Shown here: positions 1 through 10,300 of the stretch, piece by piece
Numbering within the stretch: position 1 is the first letter of the stretch
Layout of the letters: every line of letters begins with the position of its first letter
Assembly (NCBI RefSeq): GCF_003635165.1
Contig: NZ_ML058602.1
Span: forward strand, 124,001 to 188,000
Direction: 5' to 3'
Length of the DNA stretch: 64,000 nt
Source of the DNA: Burkholderia sp. Nafp2/4-1b
GTDB lineage: Bacteria > Pseudomonadota > Gammaproteobacteria > Burkholderiales > Burkholderiaceae
Translations under genes and position numbers: made by a program
The notes under the pieces: generated by a model
What the model was told of the DNA's origin: nothing
The model's database searches: none
Seen by the model: only the letters and a program-made list of their open reading frames with translations

Positions 1-793
1 TTTCCGGCGTCATCAACAGCGCGACGAAGCCGTCGCGCTCGGCGATGCTGCCCTGGTCGAAGCCGTTCAGCACGCCGGCCTCGATCGCATCGATACACTT
101 GTGCGGCGCCGGGAAATTCGGCGCGGCGGCCCGCGCGGAATTGCGCGCGAACTGGATGAAACCCGCGGCATTCTCGTGGACGATCTTGCGATCACGCACG
201 CGCGGATGCGGCCCCTTCTGCGCGCCGACCTTGCGCGCAAACGCGACGGCCGCATCGAGCAGGTCGCCGTCGACCAGTTCGTCGAACAACCCGCTCTTCG
301 CGAGCTGCTCCGACGGCACCGGCGCGCCCGATACGATCATGTTCAGCGCGGTTTCGAGGCCGACCGCGCGCGGCAGTCGCTGCGTGCCGCCCGCGCCCGG
401 CAGCAGGCCGAGCTTCACTTCGGGCAGCGCGACCTGCGCGCCGGGTGCCGCGACGCGATAGTGCGCGCCGAGCGCGAGCTCGAGACCGCCGCCCATCACG
501 ACGCTGTGCAGCGCCGCGACGACCGGCTTCGCGCTCGTTTCCACCGCGCGGATCACGGTATGCAGCGTCGGCTCCTGCACGGCCTTCGGCGTATTGAATT
601 CGGTGATGTCGGCGCCGCCCGAGAACGCGCGGCCCGCGCCCGTCAGCACGATCGCCGTGACCGACGCATCGTGCGCGGCGCGATCGAGCGCGTCCATGAC
701 GCCCTCGCGCGTCGACAGGCCAAGCCCGTTGACGGGCGGATTGTTGAGCGTGATGACGGCCACGCCGTCGCGAGTCGAGTAATCCACTGCCAT
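1..793 (-). CDS. FadB/FadJ-like enoyl-CoA hydratase / 3-hydroxyacyl-CoA dehydrogenase, N-terminal part (runs off the window)
   Basis: The reading frame opens with ATG at 793 (protein MAVDYSTRDGVAVITL) and stays open to base 1, so about 264 N-terminal residues are visible and the C-terminus lies outside. The visible part is a crotonase domain: the oxyanion-hole segment GRAFSGGADI lies near residues 53-62, and GGGLELALG plus LGLLPGAGGTQRLPR follow, with the acidic residues used by enoyl-CoA hydratases. The sequence continues past a normal crotonase domain (KCIDAIEAGVLNGFDQG), typical of the linker in fused FadB/FadJ proteins, so a 3-hydroxyacyl-CoA dehydrogenase part probably follows. Role by family: hydration of trans-2-enoyl-CoA and oxidation of the product in beta-oxidation, cytoplasmic. 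The acyl-CoA ligase upstream on the same strand fits. The fusion is inferred; the hydratase domain is clear. Confidence 0.88.
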   Translation of the reverse strand, partial: MAVDYSTRDGVAVITLNNPPVNGLGLSTREGVMDALDRAAHDASVTAIVLTGAGRAFSGGADITEFNTPKAVQEPTLHTVIRAVETSAKPVVAALHSVVMGGGLELALGAHYRVAAPGAQVALPEVKLGLLPGAGGTQRLPRAVGLETALNMIVSGAPVPSEQLAKSGLFDELVDGDLLDAAVAFARKVGAQKGPHPRVRDRKIVHENAAGFIQFARNSARAAAPNFPAPHKCIDAIEAGVLNGFDQGSIAERDGFVALLMTPE

Positions 794-879
794 CTGCCTG
801 CCTCCATGCATCGCGCGCCGGGGTGGCTGCGCTTCATTGTGCGCGGTCGAACGGCCGCATGTCCGGATCGAACGGAGGC

Positions 880-909
880 AGCATACAACGAAAAAGCACG
901 GTCGTTCAA
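880..909 (-). promoter_or_regulatory. Candidate sigma-70 promoter of the FadB-like gene with overlapping palindrome
   Basis: On the minus strand TTGAAC (909-904) is followed after 18 bp by TATGCT (885-880), an acceptable -35/-10 pair that would give a leader of about 80 nt before the ATG at 793. The -35 box overlaps a perfect palindrome TTCAA-T-TTGAA (905-915), a plausible operator for a dimeric repressor. Acyl-CoA-responsive TetR-type repressors often control such genes, but which regulator binds here is inference. Confidence 0.4.
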
Positions 910-973
910 TTTGAATTTTTCCCGATCCGGGGGACGGATCGGGCGACGTGCGGCGGACCGTTGCCGGCCCGGC

Positions 974-2617
974 TTACGGCGCACAGACCGCCGTGGGCAG
1001 CACGTAGTCGCGGAACGTCTCGCGCAGCTTCAGCTTCTGCAGCTTGCCGGTCGCGGTGTGCGGCAGCGATTCGACGAACACGACGTCGTCGGGCACCCAC
1101 CACTTCGCGACCTTGCCTTCGTAGAACGCGAGGAGCGCGTCGCGCGTCAGGTTCGCGCCTTCGCGCGGCACCACGACGAGCAGCGGCCGCTCGGTCCATT
1201 TCGGGTGCGCGCACGCGATGCACGCGGCTTCGGCGACGCCCGGATGCGCGATCGCGACGTTTTCGATGTCGATCGAGCTGATCCACTCGCCGCCCGACTT
1301 GATCACGTCCTTGCTGCGGTCGGTGATCTGCAGGAAGCCGTCGGGGTCGATCGTCGCGACGTCGCCGGTCGGGAACCAGCCGTCCGACAGCGGCGACGTA
1401 TCGCTGCCGAAGTAGTGATCGATCACCCACGGCCCGCGCACCTGCAACTCGCCGAACGCGACGCCGTCCCACGGCAACTCGTGCCCGTCGTCGCCCACGA
1501 TGCGCATGTCGACGCCGCAGATCACGCGCCCCTGCTTCTCCAGCAGGCGGCGCTGCGCGTCGAGCGGCCGCTGCGACTGCGCCCAGTTCAGCTTCGCGAG
1601 CGTGCCGAGCGGCGACAGCTCGGTCATCCCCCACGCATGGATCACGCGCACGCCGTATTCGTCCTCGAACGTGCGCAGCATCGCGGGCGGACACGCGGAC
1701 CCGCCGATCACCGTGCGGTTCAGCGTCGAGAAGCGCACGCCGGCCTCGCGCATATAGTTCAGCAACCCGAGCCACACGGTCGGCACGCCCGCGGAGAAGG
1801 TCACGCGTTCGGCCTCCATCAGCTCGTACAGCGACTTGCCGTCGAGGTCCTTGCCGGGCAGCACGAGCTTGCCGCCGGTGAGCGGCACCGCGTACGGCAG
1901 CCCCCACGCGTTCACATGAAACATCGGCACGACCGGCAGCACCGCGTCGAGCGCCGACAGGTTCATCGCATCGGGCAGCGCGGCGCCGTACGCGTGCAGC
2001 ACCGTCGAGCGATGCGAATACAGCACGCCCTTCGGATTGCCGGTCGTGCCCGACGTGTAGCAAAGACCGGACGCCTGCCGTTCGTCGAGGCGCGGCCAGT
2101 CGTAGCGGCCGTCCTCGGCGTCGACGAGCGTTTCGTAGCACAGGTACGGCGTCGCGCCGGACGGCAGGTGCGCGGCGTCGGTCATCGCGATCCAGCCCTT
2201 CACGTGCGGGCACTGCGGCGCGAGCGCATCGACGAGCGGCGCGAAATTGATGTCGAAGAAGACGTAGCGGTCTTCCGCGTGATTGACGATGTAGGCGATC
2301 TGCTCGGGAAAGAGGCGCGGGTTGATGGTATGGCACACGGCGCCCATCCCGCCAATCCCGTAATAGGCTTCCAGATGCCGGTAGCCGTTCCAGGCCAGCG
2401 TGCCAACGCGGTCTCCCGTTTCGACGCCGAGCCGTGCGAGCGCCTGTGCGAGCCGCTTGGCGCGCTGCTCGCAGTCGCGGTACGTGTAGCGATGCAGGTC
2501 GCCTTCCACGCGCTTCGACACGATCTCCGTGTCGCCGGCATAACGCGCGGCATGCGCGATCAGCGACGACACCAGCAACGGCATGTCCATCATCTGGCCC
2601 AGCAACGGCTTACCCAT
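974..2617 (-). CDS. AMP-dependent acyl-CoA synthetase (fatty acid-CoA ligase family)
   Basis: The 547-residue protein belongs to the ANL adenylating superfamily. The P-loop-like motif [15 protein letters not shown] is near residue 190, the adenylate-binding region [11 protein letters not shown] near 330, the hinge motif [14 protein letters not shown] near 415, and the C-terminal lysine region ends in [13 protein letters not shown]. It should activate a medium- or long-chain carboxylic acid to the acyl-adenylate and then the CoA thioester. Sequence style resembles proteins annotated as long-chain or 3-methylmercaptopropionyl-CoA ligases, so the exact chain length is unknown. It lies 180 bp upstream of the FadB-like gene on the same strand and would supply its substrate. 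Length is normal for the family and the start [11 protein letters not shown] is well placed. Confidence 0.9.
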   Translation of the reverse strand: MGKPLLGQMMDMPLLVSSLIAHAARYAGDTEIVSKRVEGDLHRYTYRDCEQRAKRLAQALARLGVETGDRVGTLAWNGYRHLEAYYGIGGMGAVCHTINPRLFPEQIAYIVNHAEDRYVFFDINFAPLVDALAPQCPHVKGWIAMTDAAHLPSGATPYLCYETLVDAEDGRYDWPRLDERQASGLCYTSGTTGNPKGVLYSHRSTVLHAYGAALPDAMNLSALDAVLPVVPMFHVNAWGLPYAVPLTGGKLVLPGKDLDGKSLYELMEAERVTFSAGVPTVWLGLLNYMREAGVRFSTLNRTVIGGSACPPAMLRTFEDEYGVRVIHAWGMTELSPLGTLAKLNWAQSQRPLDAQRRLLEKQGRVICGVDMRIVGDDGHELPWDGVAFGELQVRGPWVIDHYFGSDTSPLSDGWFPTGDVATIDPDGFLQITDRSKDVIKSGGEWISSIDIENVAIAHPGVAEAACIACAHPKWTERPLLVVVPREGANLTRDALLAFYEGKVAKWWVPDDVVFVESLPHTATGKLQKLKLRETFRDYVLPTAVCAP

Positions 2618-2781
2618 CGTCTTGTTCTCCCTGAAGGACGCGAATCGGTGACCAGCCTCGCAGCGATGCGCCGGCTTGCGGCCCGTCCACGGCCAGGACG
2701 GGCGCGGCGCGCCGCGTGCGGGCCGCCATGCGGGCGGCGCGGCGCCGTCTTACAATATCGGCTTACCCAGAGGCGCTCAAC

Positions 2782-4350
2782 ATGTCGTTTTCCCGAAGCG
2801 CAGCCGATTCGGCTGACACTCTCCCCGACCTCGCCGCGACGCTCGGCGCGCCCGCCGCGGGCGCGTTCGTCGCGCTCGGCGACGCGTTTCATACGCGGCT
2901 GCCGGCCGCGCCGCTGCCCGCGCCGTACGTCGTCGGCTGGTCCGATGAAGTCGCGCATCTGCTCGGCCTGCCGGCATCGCTCGCGGCCCAACCGGGCTTC
3001 GCCGAACTGTTCGCCGGCAACCCGACGCGCGACTGGCCCGCGAACGCGCTGCCATATGCATCGGTGTATTCCGGCCACCAGTTCGGCGTGTGGGCCGGCC
3101 AGCTCGGCGACGGCCGCGCGCTGACGATCGGCGAACTCTCCGGCACCGACGGCCGGCGCTACGAACTGCAGATCAAGGGCGGCGGCCGCACGCCGTATTC
3201 GCGCATGGGCGACGGCCGCGCGGTGCTGCGCTCGTCGATCCGCGAATTCCTGTGCTCGGAAGCGATGCATCACCTCGGCATTCCGACCACGCGTGCGCTG
3301 GCCGTGATCGGTTCCGACCAGCCGGTGGTGCGCGAGGAGATCGAGACATCGGCCGTCGTCACGCGCGTGTCGGAGAGCTTCGTGCGCTTCGGTCACTTCG
3401 AGCACTTCTTCTCGAACGATCGCCCGGACCTGCTGCGCCAGCTCGCCGATCACGTGATCGACCGCTTCTACCCGGCATGTCGCGACGCGGACGATCCGTA
3501 CCTCGCGCTGCTCGAAGCCGCGACGCGGCGCACAGCCGACCTCGTCGCGCAGTGGCAGGCAGTCGGCTTCTGCCACGGCGTGATGAACACCGACAACATG
3601 TCGATCCTCGGCCTGACCATCGACTACGGCCCGTTCGGCTTCGTCGACGCGTTCGATGCGAACCACATCTGCAACCACTCCGACACGAGCGGGCGTTACG
3701 CGTACCGGATGCAGCCGCGCATCGCGCACTGGAACTGTTACTGCCTCGCGCAGGCGCTGCTGCCGCTGATCGGATTGCAGCACGGCATCGCCGACGACGA
3801 TGCGCGCGCCGAGCGCGCGGTGGACGACGCACAAGCCGTGCTCGCGAAGTTTCCGGAACGCTTCGGCCCCGCGCTCGAACGCGCGATGCGCGCGAAGCTC
3901 GGCCTGGAGCTCAAGCGCGAAAACGACGCGGAACTCGCGAACAAGCTGCTCGAAACGATGCACGCGAGCCATGCGGACTTCACGCTGACGTTCCGCCGCC
4001 TCGCGCAAATCTCGAAGCACGATGCGAGCCGCGATGCGCCGGTGCGTGACCTGTTCATCGATCGCGACGCGTTCGACGCATGGGCGAACCTCTACCGCGC
4101 ACGGCTGTCCGAGGAAACGCGCGACGACGCGGCCCGCGCGGCCGCGATGAATCGCGTGAACCCGAAATACGTGCTGCGCAACCATCTGGCCGAAGTCGCG
4201 ATCCGGCGCGCGAAGGACAAGGATTTTTCCGAAGTCGAACGCCTCGCGCAGGTGCTGCGCCGGCCATTCGACGAACAACCGGAACATGAAGCGTATGCGG
4301 CATTGCCGCCAGACTGGGCCGGGTCGCTCGAAGTGAGCTGCTCGTCGTGA
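2782..4350 (+). CDS. selO: SelO-family protein AMPylator (YdiU)
   Basis: The frame is open from 2716, but ATG at 2782 ([12 protein letters not shown], preceded by AGAGG) gives 522 residues, close to the family norm. SelO is a pseudokinase-fold enzyme that transfers AMP from ATP to hydroxyl side chains of proteins and takes part in redox homeostasis. Visible family features are [18 protein letters not shown], the ATP-binding stretch [20 protein letters not shown], and the metal/active-site segments [20 protein letters not shown] and [11 protein letters not shown]. The C-terminus is SCSS, with cysteine where some eukaryotic homologues carry selenocysteine, as in E. coli YdiU. msrB follows 36 bp downstream, so the two are probably co-transcribed; both act on redox stress. 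Confidence 0.95.
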   Translation: MSFSRSAADSADTLPDLAATLGAPAAGAFVALGDAFHTRLPAAPLPAPYVVGWSDEVAHLLGLPASLAAQPGFAELFAGNPTRDWPANALPYASVYSGHQFGVWAGQLGDGRALTIGELSGTDGRRYELQIKGGGRTPYSRMGDGRAVLRSSIREFLCSEAMHHLGIPTTRALAVIGSDQPVVREEIETSAVVTRVSESFVRFGHFEHFFSNDRPDLLRQLADHVIDRFYPACRDADDPYLALLEAATRRTADLVAQWQAVGFCHGVMNTDNMSILGLTIDYGPFGFVDAFDANHICNHSDTSGRYAYRMQPRIAHWNCYCLAQALLPLIGLQHGIADDDARAERAVDDAQAVLAKFPERFGPALERAMRAKLGLELKRENDAELANKLLETMHASHADFTLTFRRLAQISKHDASRDAPVRDLFIDRDAFDAWANLYRARLSEETRDDAARAAAMNRVNPKYVLRNHLAEVAIRRAKDKDFSEVERLAQVLRRPFDEQPEHEAYAALPPDWAGSLEVSCSS

Positions 4351-4386
4351 CCGACGACCCGACCGACCGATCAGGAGAACTCCCAC

Positions 4387-4818
4387 ATGTCACACGATTC
4401 CGACGATAAAACCTTCCCGTACCAGAAGGACGACGCCGAACTGCGCCGCCGGCTCACGCCGATGCAGTACGAGGTCACGCAGCATGCTGCGACCGAGCGC
4501 GCATTCACCGGCGAATACACCGACACTGAAGACGCCGGCATCTACAAATGCGTCGTCTGCAGCACGCCGCTGTTCGAATCCGGTGCGAAATTCCATTCGG
4601 GCTGCGGCTGGCCCAGCTATTTCAAGCCGCTGAACGGCGAGGTGATCGACGAGAAGATCGACCGCTCGCACGGGATGGTGCGGGTCGAGGTTCGCTGCAA
4701 CAACTGCGGCGCGCACCTCGGCCACGTGTTCGAGGACGGCCCGCGCGACCAGACCGGTTTGCGGTACTGCATCAATTCGGCTGCGTTAAACTTCGAGTCC
4801 CGACCCGAAAACGAATGA
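4387..4818 (+). CDS. msrB: Peptide-methionine (R)-S-oxide reductase
   Basis: This 143-residue protein reduces methionine-R-sulfoxide in proteins using a catalytic thiol. Two CxxC pairs, C55/C58 and C104/C107, make the structural zinc site. GCGWPSYF is the substrate-binding loop, and RYCINSAAL carries the catalytic C128. It has no signal peptide, so it should be cytoplasmic. The start ATG is preceded by a strong ribosome site (AGGAGA). It sits just behind selO and ahead of a hairpin terminator, so selO-msrB looks like a two-gene unit. Identity is not in doubt. Confidence 0.97.
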   Translation: MSHDSDDKTFPYQKDDAELRRRLTPMQYEVTQHAATERAFTGEYTDTEDAGIYKCVVCSTPLFESGAKFHSGCGWPSYFKPLNGEVIDEKIDRSHGMVRVEVRCNNCGAHLGHVFEDGPRDQTGLRYCINSAALNFESRPENE

Positions 4819-4897
4819 GCGGTGCCGGACGGATCGGTCGGACAGCCTCCCGGCTGCCCCGATCCGCGACGGTGACGCCTGGCGGGTCCCTACAACG

Positions 4898-4926
4898 GTG
4901 AAAGGCCGCGCAATGCGGCCTTTCAC
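4898..4926 (+). terminator. Hairpin after msrB
   Basis: A perfect 12-bp stem (GTGAAAGGCCGC / GCGGCCTTTCAC) with a 5-nt loop lies 80 bp after msrB and 15 bp before yciB. Only three T residues sit in the 3' arm, so termination may be partial and allow read-through into yciB. Confidence 0.55.
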
Positions 4927-4941
4927 GCAGCTGCGAGCGCC

Positions 4942-5472
4942 ATGAAATTCCTGTTCGATCTGTTTCCGATCATCCTGTTTTTCGCCGCCTTCAAGGTCTG
5001 GGGCATCTTCACCGCCACCGCCGTCGCGATCGTCGCGACGCTGGCCCAGGTCGCGTGGGTCGCCTTCCGGCACCGGAAGGTCGACACGATGCTGTGGGTC
5101 AGCCTCGGCGTGATCGTCGTCTTCGGCGGCGCCACCCTCGTCCTGCATGACGAAAAATTCATTCAATGGAAACCGACTGTGCTGTACTGGCTGTTTGCGA
5201 TCGGGCTGTTCGCCGCACGCTATGCGTTCGGCAACAACCTGATCGAGAAGATGATGGGCAAGCAGCTCACGCTGCCGCACCCCGTGTGGGACAAGCTGAA
5301 CGTCGCGTGGGCGCTGTTCTTCGCGGTGCTCGGCGTCGCGAACCTGTACGTGGTGCACAACTACACCGAATCGCAGTGGGTGAACTTCAAGCTGTTCGGC
5401 ACGACGGGTGCGATGGTCGTATTCATCATCCTGCAGAGCCTGTGGCTCACGAAATACATGAAGGACGAATGA
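4942..5472 (+). CDS. yciB: Inner-membrane-spanning protein YciB / septation protein A
   Basis: The 176-residue protein is almost entirely hydrophobic with about five transmembrane segments: [20 protein letters not shown] at the N-terminus, then segments near residues 20-40, 50-65, 72-90, 115-135 and 145-165. The N-terminal sequence is the hallmark of the YciB/IspZ family, whose members affect cell-envelope integrity and septation. Its stop is one base before the bolA start, so the two are almost certainly translated from one mRNA. The same yciB-bolA-parvulin order is common in Burkholderiales as far as I recall. Confidence 0.94.
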   Translation: MKFLFDLFPIILFFAAFKVWGIFTATAVAIVATLAQVAWVAFRHRKVDTMLWVSLGVIVVFGGATLVLHDEKFIQWKPTVLYWLFAIGLFAARYAFGNNLIEKMMGKQLTLPHPVWDKLNVAWALFFAVLGVANLYVVHNYTESQWVNFKLFGTTGAMVVFIILQSLWLTKYMKDE

Positions 5473-5473
5473 C

Positions 5474-5782
5474 ATGACCGACGCTTTCCTCGACGCCTCG
5501 CCCGACGAGCGCATCGCGCTGATCGAAGCGCGCCTCACCGCGTCGCTCGCCCCGCTGTCGCTCGCGGTGCGCGACGACAGCGCGCAGCACGCGGGCCACG
5601 CCGGTGCCGCCGCCGGCGGCCACTACACGGTGACGATCGTGTCGGCCGCGTTCGCGGGCAAGCCGCGCGTCGCACGACACCGGCTGGTGTATGATGCGCT
5701 CGCTGATGCGATGCAGCGCGGCATTCACGCGCTCGCGATCGTGGCTTACACGCCCGAAGAATTCAACGAATCTTCAATCTAG
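5474..5782 (+). CDS. bolA: BolA family protein
   Basis: This 102-residue protein has the BolA fold signature: an N-terminal helix (ERIALIEARLTASL), a glycine-rich loop (HAGAAAGGHYTVTIVSAAF) and the conserved RHRLVYDALADAM with a C-terminal HALAIVAYTPEEF. BolA proteins work with monothiol glutaredoxins in Fe-S cluster handling and influence morphology under stress. The variable loop His (HAGHAG) may serve as a cluster ligand by analogy. It starts 1 nt after the yciB stop and ends 18 bp before the parvulin gene, so it belongs to that operon. Confidence 0.93.
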   Translation: MTDAFLDASPDERIALIEARLTASLAPLSLAVRDDSAQHAGHAGAAAGGHYTVTIVSAAFAGKPRVARHRLVYDALADAMQRGIHALAIVAYTPEEFNESSI

Positions 5783-5800
5783 TCTCAACAGGAATTCCCG

Positions 5801-6583
5801 ATGATCCTGAAATCCCCCCGCCTGTGGGTCGCGGCGGCTGCTTTTGCAGCGGCACCGGCATTCGCCCAGAACATCGCCGTCGTGAACGGCACGCCGATTC
5901 CGAAATCGCGCGCCGACGCGATGGTCGCGCAGCTCGTCCAGCAAGGCCAGGCCGACAGCCCGCAACTGCAGCAGGCCGTGCGCCAGGAACTCGTGAACCG
6001 CGAAATCCTGATGCAGGAAGCGATCCGCGAAGGCATCCCGAATCGTCCCGACGTGAAGGCGCAGGTCGCCGTCGCGCAGCAGACGGTCGTGCTGCGCTCG
6101 ATGATCGAAAACTTCCTGAAGAAGAACCAGCCGACCGATGCGGAAGTGAAGGCGCGCTACGACGATCTCGTGAAGGGTGCCGGCGGCAACCGCGAGTACC
6201 ACCTGCACCACATCTTGGTCGACAGCGAGCAGCAGGCGAAGGACCTGATCGCGAAGATCAAGGGTGGCGCGAAGTTCGAGGATCTGGCGAAGCAGTACTC
6301 GAAGGATCCGGGCTCGGGCAAGAACGGCGGCGACCTCGACTGGTCCGACCCGAAGGCGTACGTGCCGGAATTCGCGGCCGCCGCGCAGAAGCTGCAGAAA
6401 GGCCAGATGACCGACGCGCCGGTGAAGACGCAGTTCGGCTGGCACATCATCCGTGTCGACGACACCCGCGACGTCGCCCCGCCGCCGTTCGACCAGGTGA
6501 AGGCGCAGATCGCGCAGCAGCTCGTGCAGCAGAAGCTGCAGGCGTTCGAGGAAGGTCTGCGCCAGCAGGCGAAGATTCAGTAA
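5801..6583 (+). CDS. Periplasmic parvulin-type peptidyl-prolyl isomerase
   Basis: The 260-residue protein begins with a signal peptide (MILKSPRLWVAAAAFAAAPA, probable cleavage after AFA). An N-terminal helical chaperone-like region (residues 30-120) is followed by a rotamase domain (about 130-230) with the parvulin signatures YHLHHILVDSE, KFEDLAKQYSKDPGS, GGDLDW and FGWHIIRVDD. It should catalyse prolyl cis-trans isomerisation and assist folding of exported proteins. It ends the yciB-bolA operon and is followed by a good terminator. Similar proteins are named PpiC, PrsA-like or Par27-like; I leave the symbol open. Confidence 0.92.
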   Translation: MILKSPRLWVAAAAFAAAPAFAQNIAVVNGTPIPKSRADAMVAQLVQQGQADSPQLQQAVRQELVNREILMQEAIREGIPNRPDVKAQVAVAQQTVVLRSMIENFLKKNQPTDAEVKARYDDLVKGAGGNREYHLHHILVDSEQQAKDLIAKIKGGAKFEDLAKQYSKDPGSGKNGGDLDWSDPKAYVPEFAAAAQKLQKGQMTDAPVKTQFGWHIIRVDDTRDVAPPPFDQVKAQIAQQLVQQKLQAFEEGLRQQAKIQ

Positions 6584-6608
6584 CGTCGGCTAAGATTGCC
6601 CGCGCGAA

Positions 6609-6634
6609 GGCCGCTCCCAGGAGCGGCCTTTTTT
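6609..6634 (+). terminator. Rho-independent terminator after the parvulin gene
   Basis: The stem GGCCGCTC/GAGCGGCC with loop CCAG is followed directly by six T residues, 25 bp after the parvulin stop codon. It should end the yciB-bolA-parvulin transcript. Confidence 0.85.
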
Positions 6635-6726
6635 GTTTTGGACGCACGCTCGCGCTTGCGGGTACGGCCGGTGCGTTGCGCCCCGATGCGTGGATGCACC
6701 TCGTCGAAGCGGCGGCCGCGCAAAGA

Positions 6727-6750
6727 AAAAGCCGCTTCGAAGCGGCTTTT
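6727..6750 (-). terminator. Terminator of the purL-GNAT transcript
   Basis: A 24-bp perfect palindrome (AAAAGCCGCTT CG AAGCGGCTTTT) lies 45 bp beyond the GNAT stop. Read on the minus strand it ends in a T-rich tract, so it fits as terminator of the minus-strand purL-GNAT unit; it could also act on plus-strand read-through. Confidence 0.75.
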
Positions 6751-6794
6751 CAGTTCGACACGGCGCAATCGCGTGCAGGCGGTTCAGGCAAGCG

Positions 6795-7337
6795 TCATGC
6801 CACGTGGAATACGTCGTGATAGCGAACTTCGCCCGACGGCTGCGGCGCGTTTGCGTCGAACGCCAGCGCGAGGAAATACTCGGGCGGCGCGTCCGGAAAC
6901 ACGAGCTCGCCGGACGGCACGAACCCGAACCGCGCGTAGTACGCGGGATCGCCGAGCACGACGCAGCCGCGCGCACCGAGCCGGCGCAACGCGTCGAGCC
7001 CCGTGCGAACCAGCCCTGCCCCGATGCTCTGGCGCTGGCATTCGGGCCGCACCGCCAGCGGCGCGAGCCCGTACCATCCGTGGCTGCCGGCCGGCGCGCC
7101 GCCGATCGACACCGGCGAGAACGCGACATGACCGATCACGCGCTCATCGCGCTCCGCGACGAGCGACACGCTGAGCGCGCGCTGCACACGCAACGTGTCG
7201 ACGATCCGCCGTTCGAACTCGCCGTGTTCCGGCGCGTGCGCGAACGCAGCCACGATCACGCGACCGATCGCATCGACATCGCTCGCGCGCTCGTCGCGCA
7301 GCGTGACGATCTCGACCGGTGCGTGCGGATCGAACAT
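6795..7337 (-). CDS. GNAT family N-acetyltransferase
   Basis: This 180-residue protein has the GNAT acetyl-CoA-binding motif A, QRQSIGAGLVRTGLDALRR, with the upstream beta strand GLAPLAVRPE. The tail has GCVVLGDPAYYARFGFVPSG, typical of the YhbS-like GNAT subgroup. It transfers an acetyl group to an unknown amine substrate. Its ATG overlaps the purL stop codon (TGATG, one shared base), so its translation should depend on ribosomes finishing purL. No substrate can be assigned from sequence; the genetic coupling to purine synthesis may only reflect operon packing. Confidence 0.88.
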   Translation of the reverse strand: MFDPHAPVEIVTLRDERASDVDAIGRVIVAAFAHAPEHGEFERRIVDTLRVQRALSVSLVAERDERVIGHVAFSPVSIGGAPAGSHGWYGLAPLAVRPECQRQSIGAGLVRTGLDALRRLGARGCVVLGDPAYYARFGFVPSGELVFPDAPPEYFLALAFDANAPQPSGEVRYHDVFHVA

Positions 7338-10300
7338 CAGCCGATCCAGCGGCGTGCGTTACGGAACGCGCGCAGCCACGGGCTCGCTTCGCCCCAGCCT
7401 TCCGGATGCCAGCTCATCGTGACCGTGCGATGCACGCGCTCCATGTGCGGCATCAGCACCGAGAAGCGGCCATCGGCCGTCGTGACCGACGTGATGCCGG
7501 CCGGCGACCCATTCGGGTTGAACGGATAGCGCTCGGTCGCTTCGCCGCGGTGGTCGACATAGCGCATCGCGACCGCGACGCGATCGATGTCGCCCTGCTG
7601 CGAGAAGTCCGCATAGCCTTCGCCGTGCGCGACCGCCACCGGAATGCGCGAGCCTTCCATCCCCGCGAAGAAGATCGACGGCGACTTCTCGACTTCGACG
7701 AACGAGAAGCGCGCCTCGAACTGCTCGGACTTGTTGCGCGTGAACTTCGGCCATGCGTCCGCGCCCGGGATCATCGACGCGAGGCTCGACAGCATCTGGC
7801 AGCCGTTGCAGATGCCGAGCGCGAACGTGTCGGGACGCGCGAAGAACGCCGAGAACATATCGGCGAGGTTCGCGTTGAAGCGGATCGTCTTCGCCCAGCC
7901 TTCGCCGGCACCCAGCACGTCGCCGTACGAGAAGCCGCCGCACGCCACCGCGCCCGCGAAATCGGCGAGCGTCGCGCGACCGGCCAGCAGGTCGCTCATG
8001 TGCACGTCGTGCGCATCGAAGCCCGCGCGGTCGAACGCGTAGGCCGTTTCGAGGTGCGAGTTCACGCCCTGCTCGCGCAGGATCGCGACGCGCGGACGGG
8101 CGCCCGTCGCGATGAACGGCGCGGCGATGTCGTCGGCCGGATCGAACGTGAGCACCGGCGAGATGCCAGGATCCGCCGCGTCGAGCAGCGCGTCGTATTC
8201 GGCGTCGGCACAGGCCGGGTTGTCGCGCAGGCGCGCGATGCGCCAGCTGACTTCGCCCCACGCGCGATGGAGTTCGGTGCGCGGTGCATCGAACACCTTC
8301 TTCGCGTCGCGATACACCTCGATCACGTCGCGATCGTTGACCGTGCCGATCACGTGCGAGCACGCCGACAGGCCGCACTCGCGCAGCGCGCCGAGCACCG
8401 CGTCGCGGTCGGCCGCGCGCACCTGCACGACGGCGCCGAGCTCTTCGGAGAACAGCGCGCGCAGCGTGCGATCCTCGCGGCGGCCGCTCGTCTGCTTCGC
8501 CCAGTCCTTCGCGTCGCCGTAGTCGGATTCGTGGTTCGGGTCGAGCGTCAGCATGTCGACGTTCAGCGACACGCCCGCATGGCCCGCGAACGCCATTTCG
8601 CACACCGTCGCCCACAGGCCGCCGTCCGAGCGGTCGTGGTACGCGAGCAGCTTGCCTTGCGCGTTGAGCGACTGGATCGCGTTGAAGAAGCGCTTCAGGT
8701 CTTCCGGATCGTCGACGTCCGGCGTCTCGTCGCCGACCTGCTGCGTGACCTGCGCGAAGATGCTGCCGCCCATGCGGTTCTTGCCGCGGCCGAGATCGAT
8801 CGCGATCAGCACGCTGTCGCCGGCGTCGGCGATGCGGCGCAGTTGCGGCGTGAGGTGCCGGCGCACGTCCTCGACCGGTGCGAACGCGGAGATGATCAGC
8901 GACACCGGCGACACCACTTCCTTCGCGACACCCTGCTCGTCCCACTTGGTCTTCATCGACAGCGAGTCCTTGCCGACCGGGATGCCGATCCCGAGCGCCG
9001 GGCACAGCTCCATGCCGATCGCCCTGACCGTGTCGAACAGCGCGGCGTCCTCGCCGGCCGTGCCGCACGCGGCCATCCAGTTCGCCGACAGCTTCAGCTT
9101 GTCGAGCGACGCGATCGGCGCGCTCGCGATGTTCGTGATCGCCTCGCCGACGGCCATGCGGCCCGAGGCCGGCGCGTCGATCACCGCGAGCGGCGTGCGC
9201 TCGGCCATCGTCATCGCCTCGCCCTTGAAGCCCGCGTAGTCGAGCGCGGTCACCGCGCAGTCGGCCACCGGCACCTGCCACGGGCCGACCATCTGGTCGC
9301 GCACCGACGTGCCGCCGACCGAACGGTCGCCGATCGTGATCAGGAACGACTTGCTGCCGACGGTCGGATGCTTCAGCACGTCGACCGCGACTTCCGACAG
9401 CGCGATGCCCGTCACGTCGACCGGCGCGCGCTCGGTCGCGACGCGCGCGACGTCGCGGTGCATGCGCGGCGGCTTGCCGAGCAGCACTTCCATCGGCATG
9501 TCGACCGGGAATTCATCCGTGCCCTTCGCTTCGTCGTCGACGAGCTGCAGCTGGCGTTCGTCGGTCGCGACACCGACCACCGCGAACGGGCAGCGCTCAC
9601 GTACGCAGATCGCCTCGAAGCGCGGCAGGTCGGCCGGCGCGATCGCCAGCACGTAGCGTTCCTGCGCCTCGTTCGACCAGATTTCGCGCGGCGACAGGCC
9701 CGATTCCTCGAGCGCGACCTTGCGCAGTTCGAAGCGCGCGCCCTTGCCCGCGCCATCGACGATCTCGGGGAACGCATTCGACAGGCCGCCCGCGCCGACG
9801 TCGTGGATGCTCAGGATCGGGTTTTCCGCGCCGAGCTGCCAGCAGCCGTTGATCACTTCCTGCGCGCGCCGCTCGATTTCCGGGTTGCCGCGCTGCACCG
9901 AGTCGAAGTCGAGTTCGGCCGTGTTCGCGCCGGTCGCCATCGAGCTCGCCGCGCCGCCGCCCATGCCGATCCGCATGCCGGGGCCGCCGATCTGGATCAG
10001 CAGGGAACCCGCCGGCACGTCGTGCTTGTGCGTGTGTTGATCCGCGATGTTGCCGAGGCCGCCCGCGATCATGATCGGCTTGTGATAGCCGCGCACCTGG
10101 CCGTCGACGTTCTGCTCGTACACGCGGAAGTAGCCGCCGAGGTTCGGACGGCCGAATTCGTTGTTGAACGCGGCGCCGCCGAGCGGGCCGTCGATCATGA
10201 TCTGCAGCGGCGACGCGATGCGGTCCGGGCGGCCGTACGGGCCGTGCTGCTCGTTCGGGTTGCGCTCGGCCACCGGCTGCGCCGCGTCGCGGTCGTTTTC

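Noticed and set aside
101..3124. 1007-residue plus-strand open frame across the fatty-acid genes
   Set aside because: Arg/Ala/His-rich product antisense to the acyl-CoA ligase; it arises from GC-rich third positions and has no domain.
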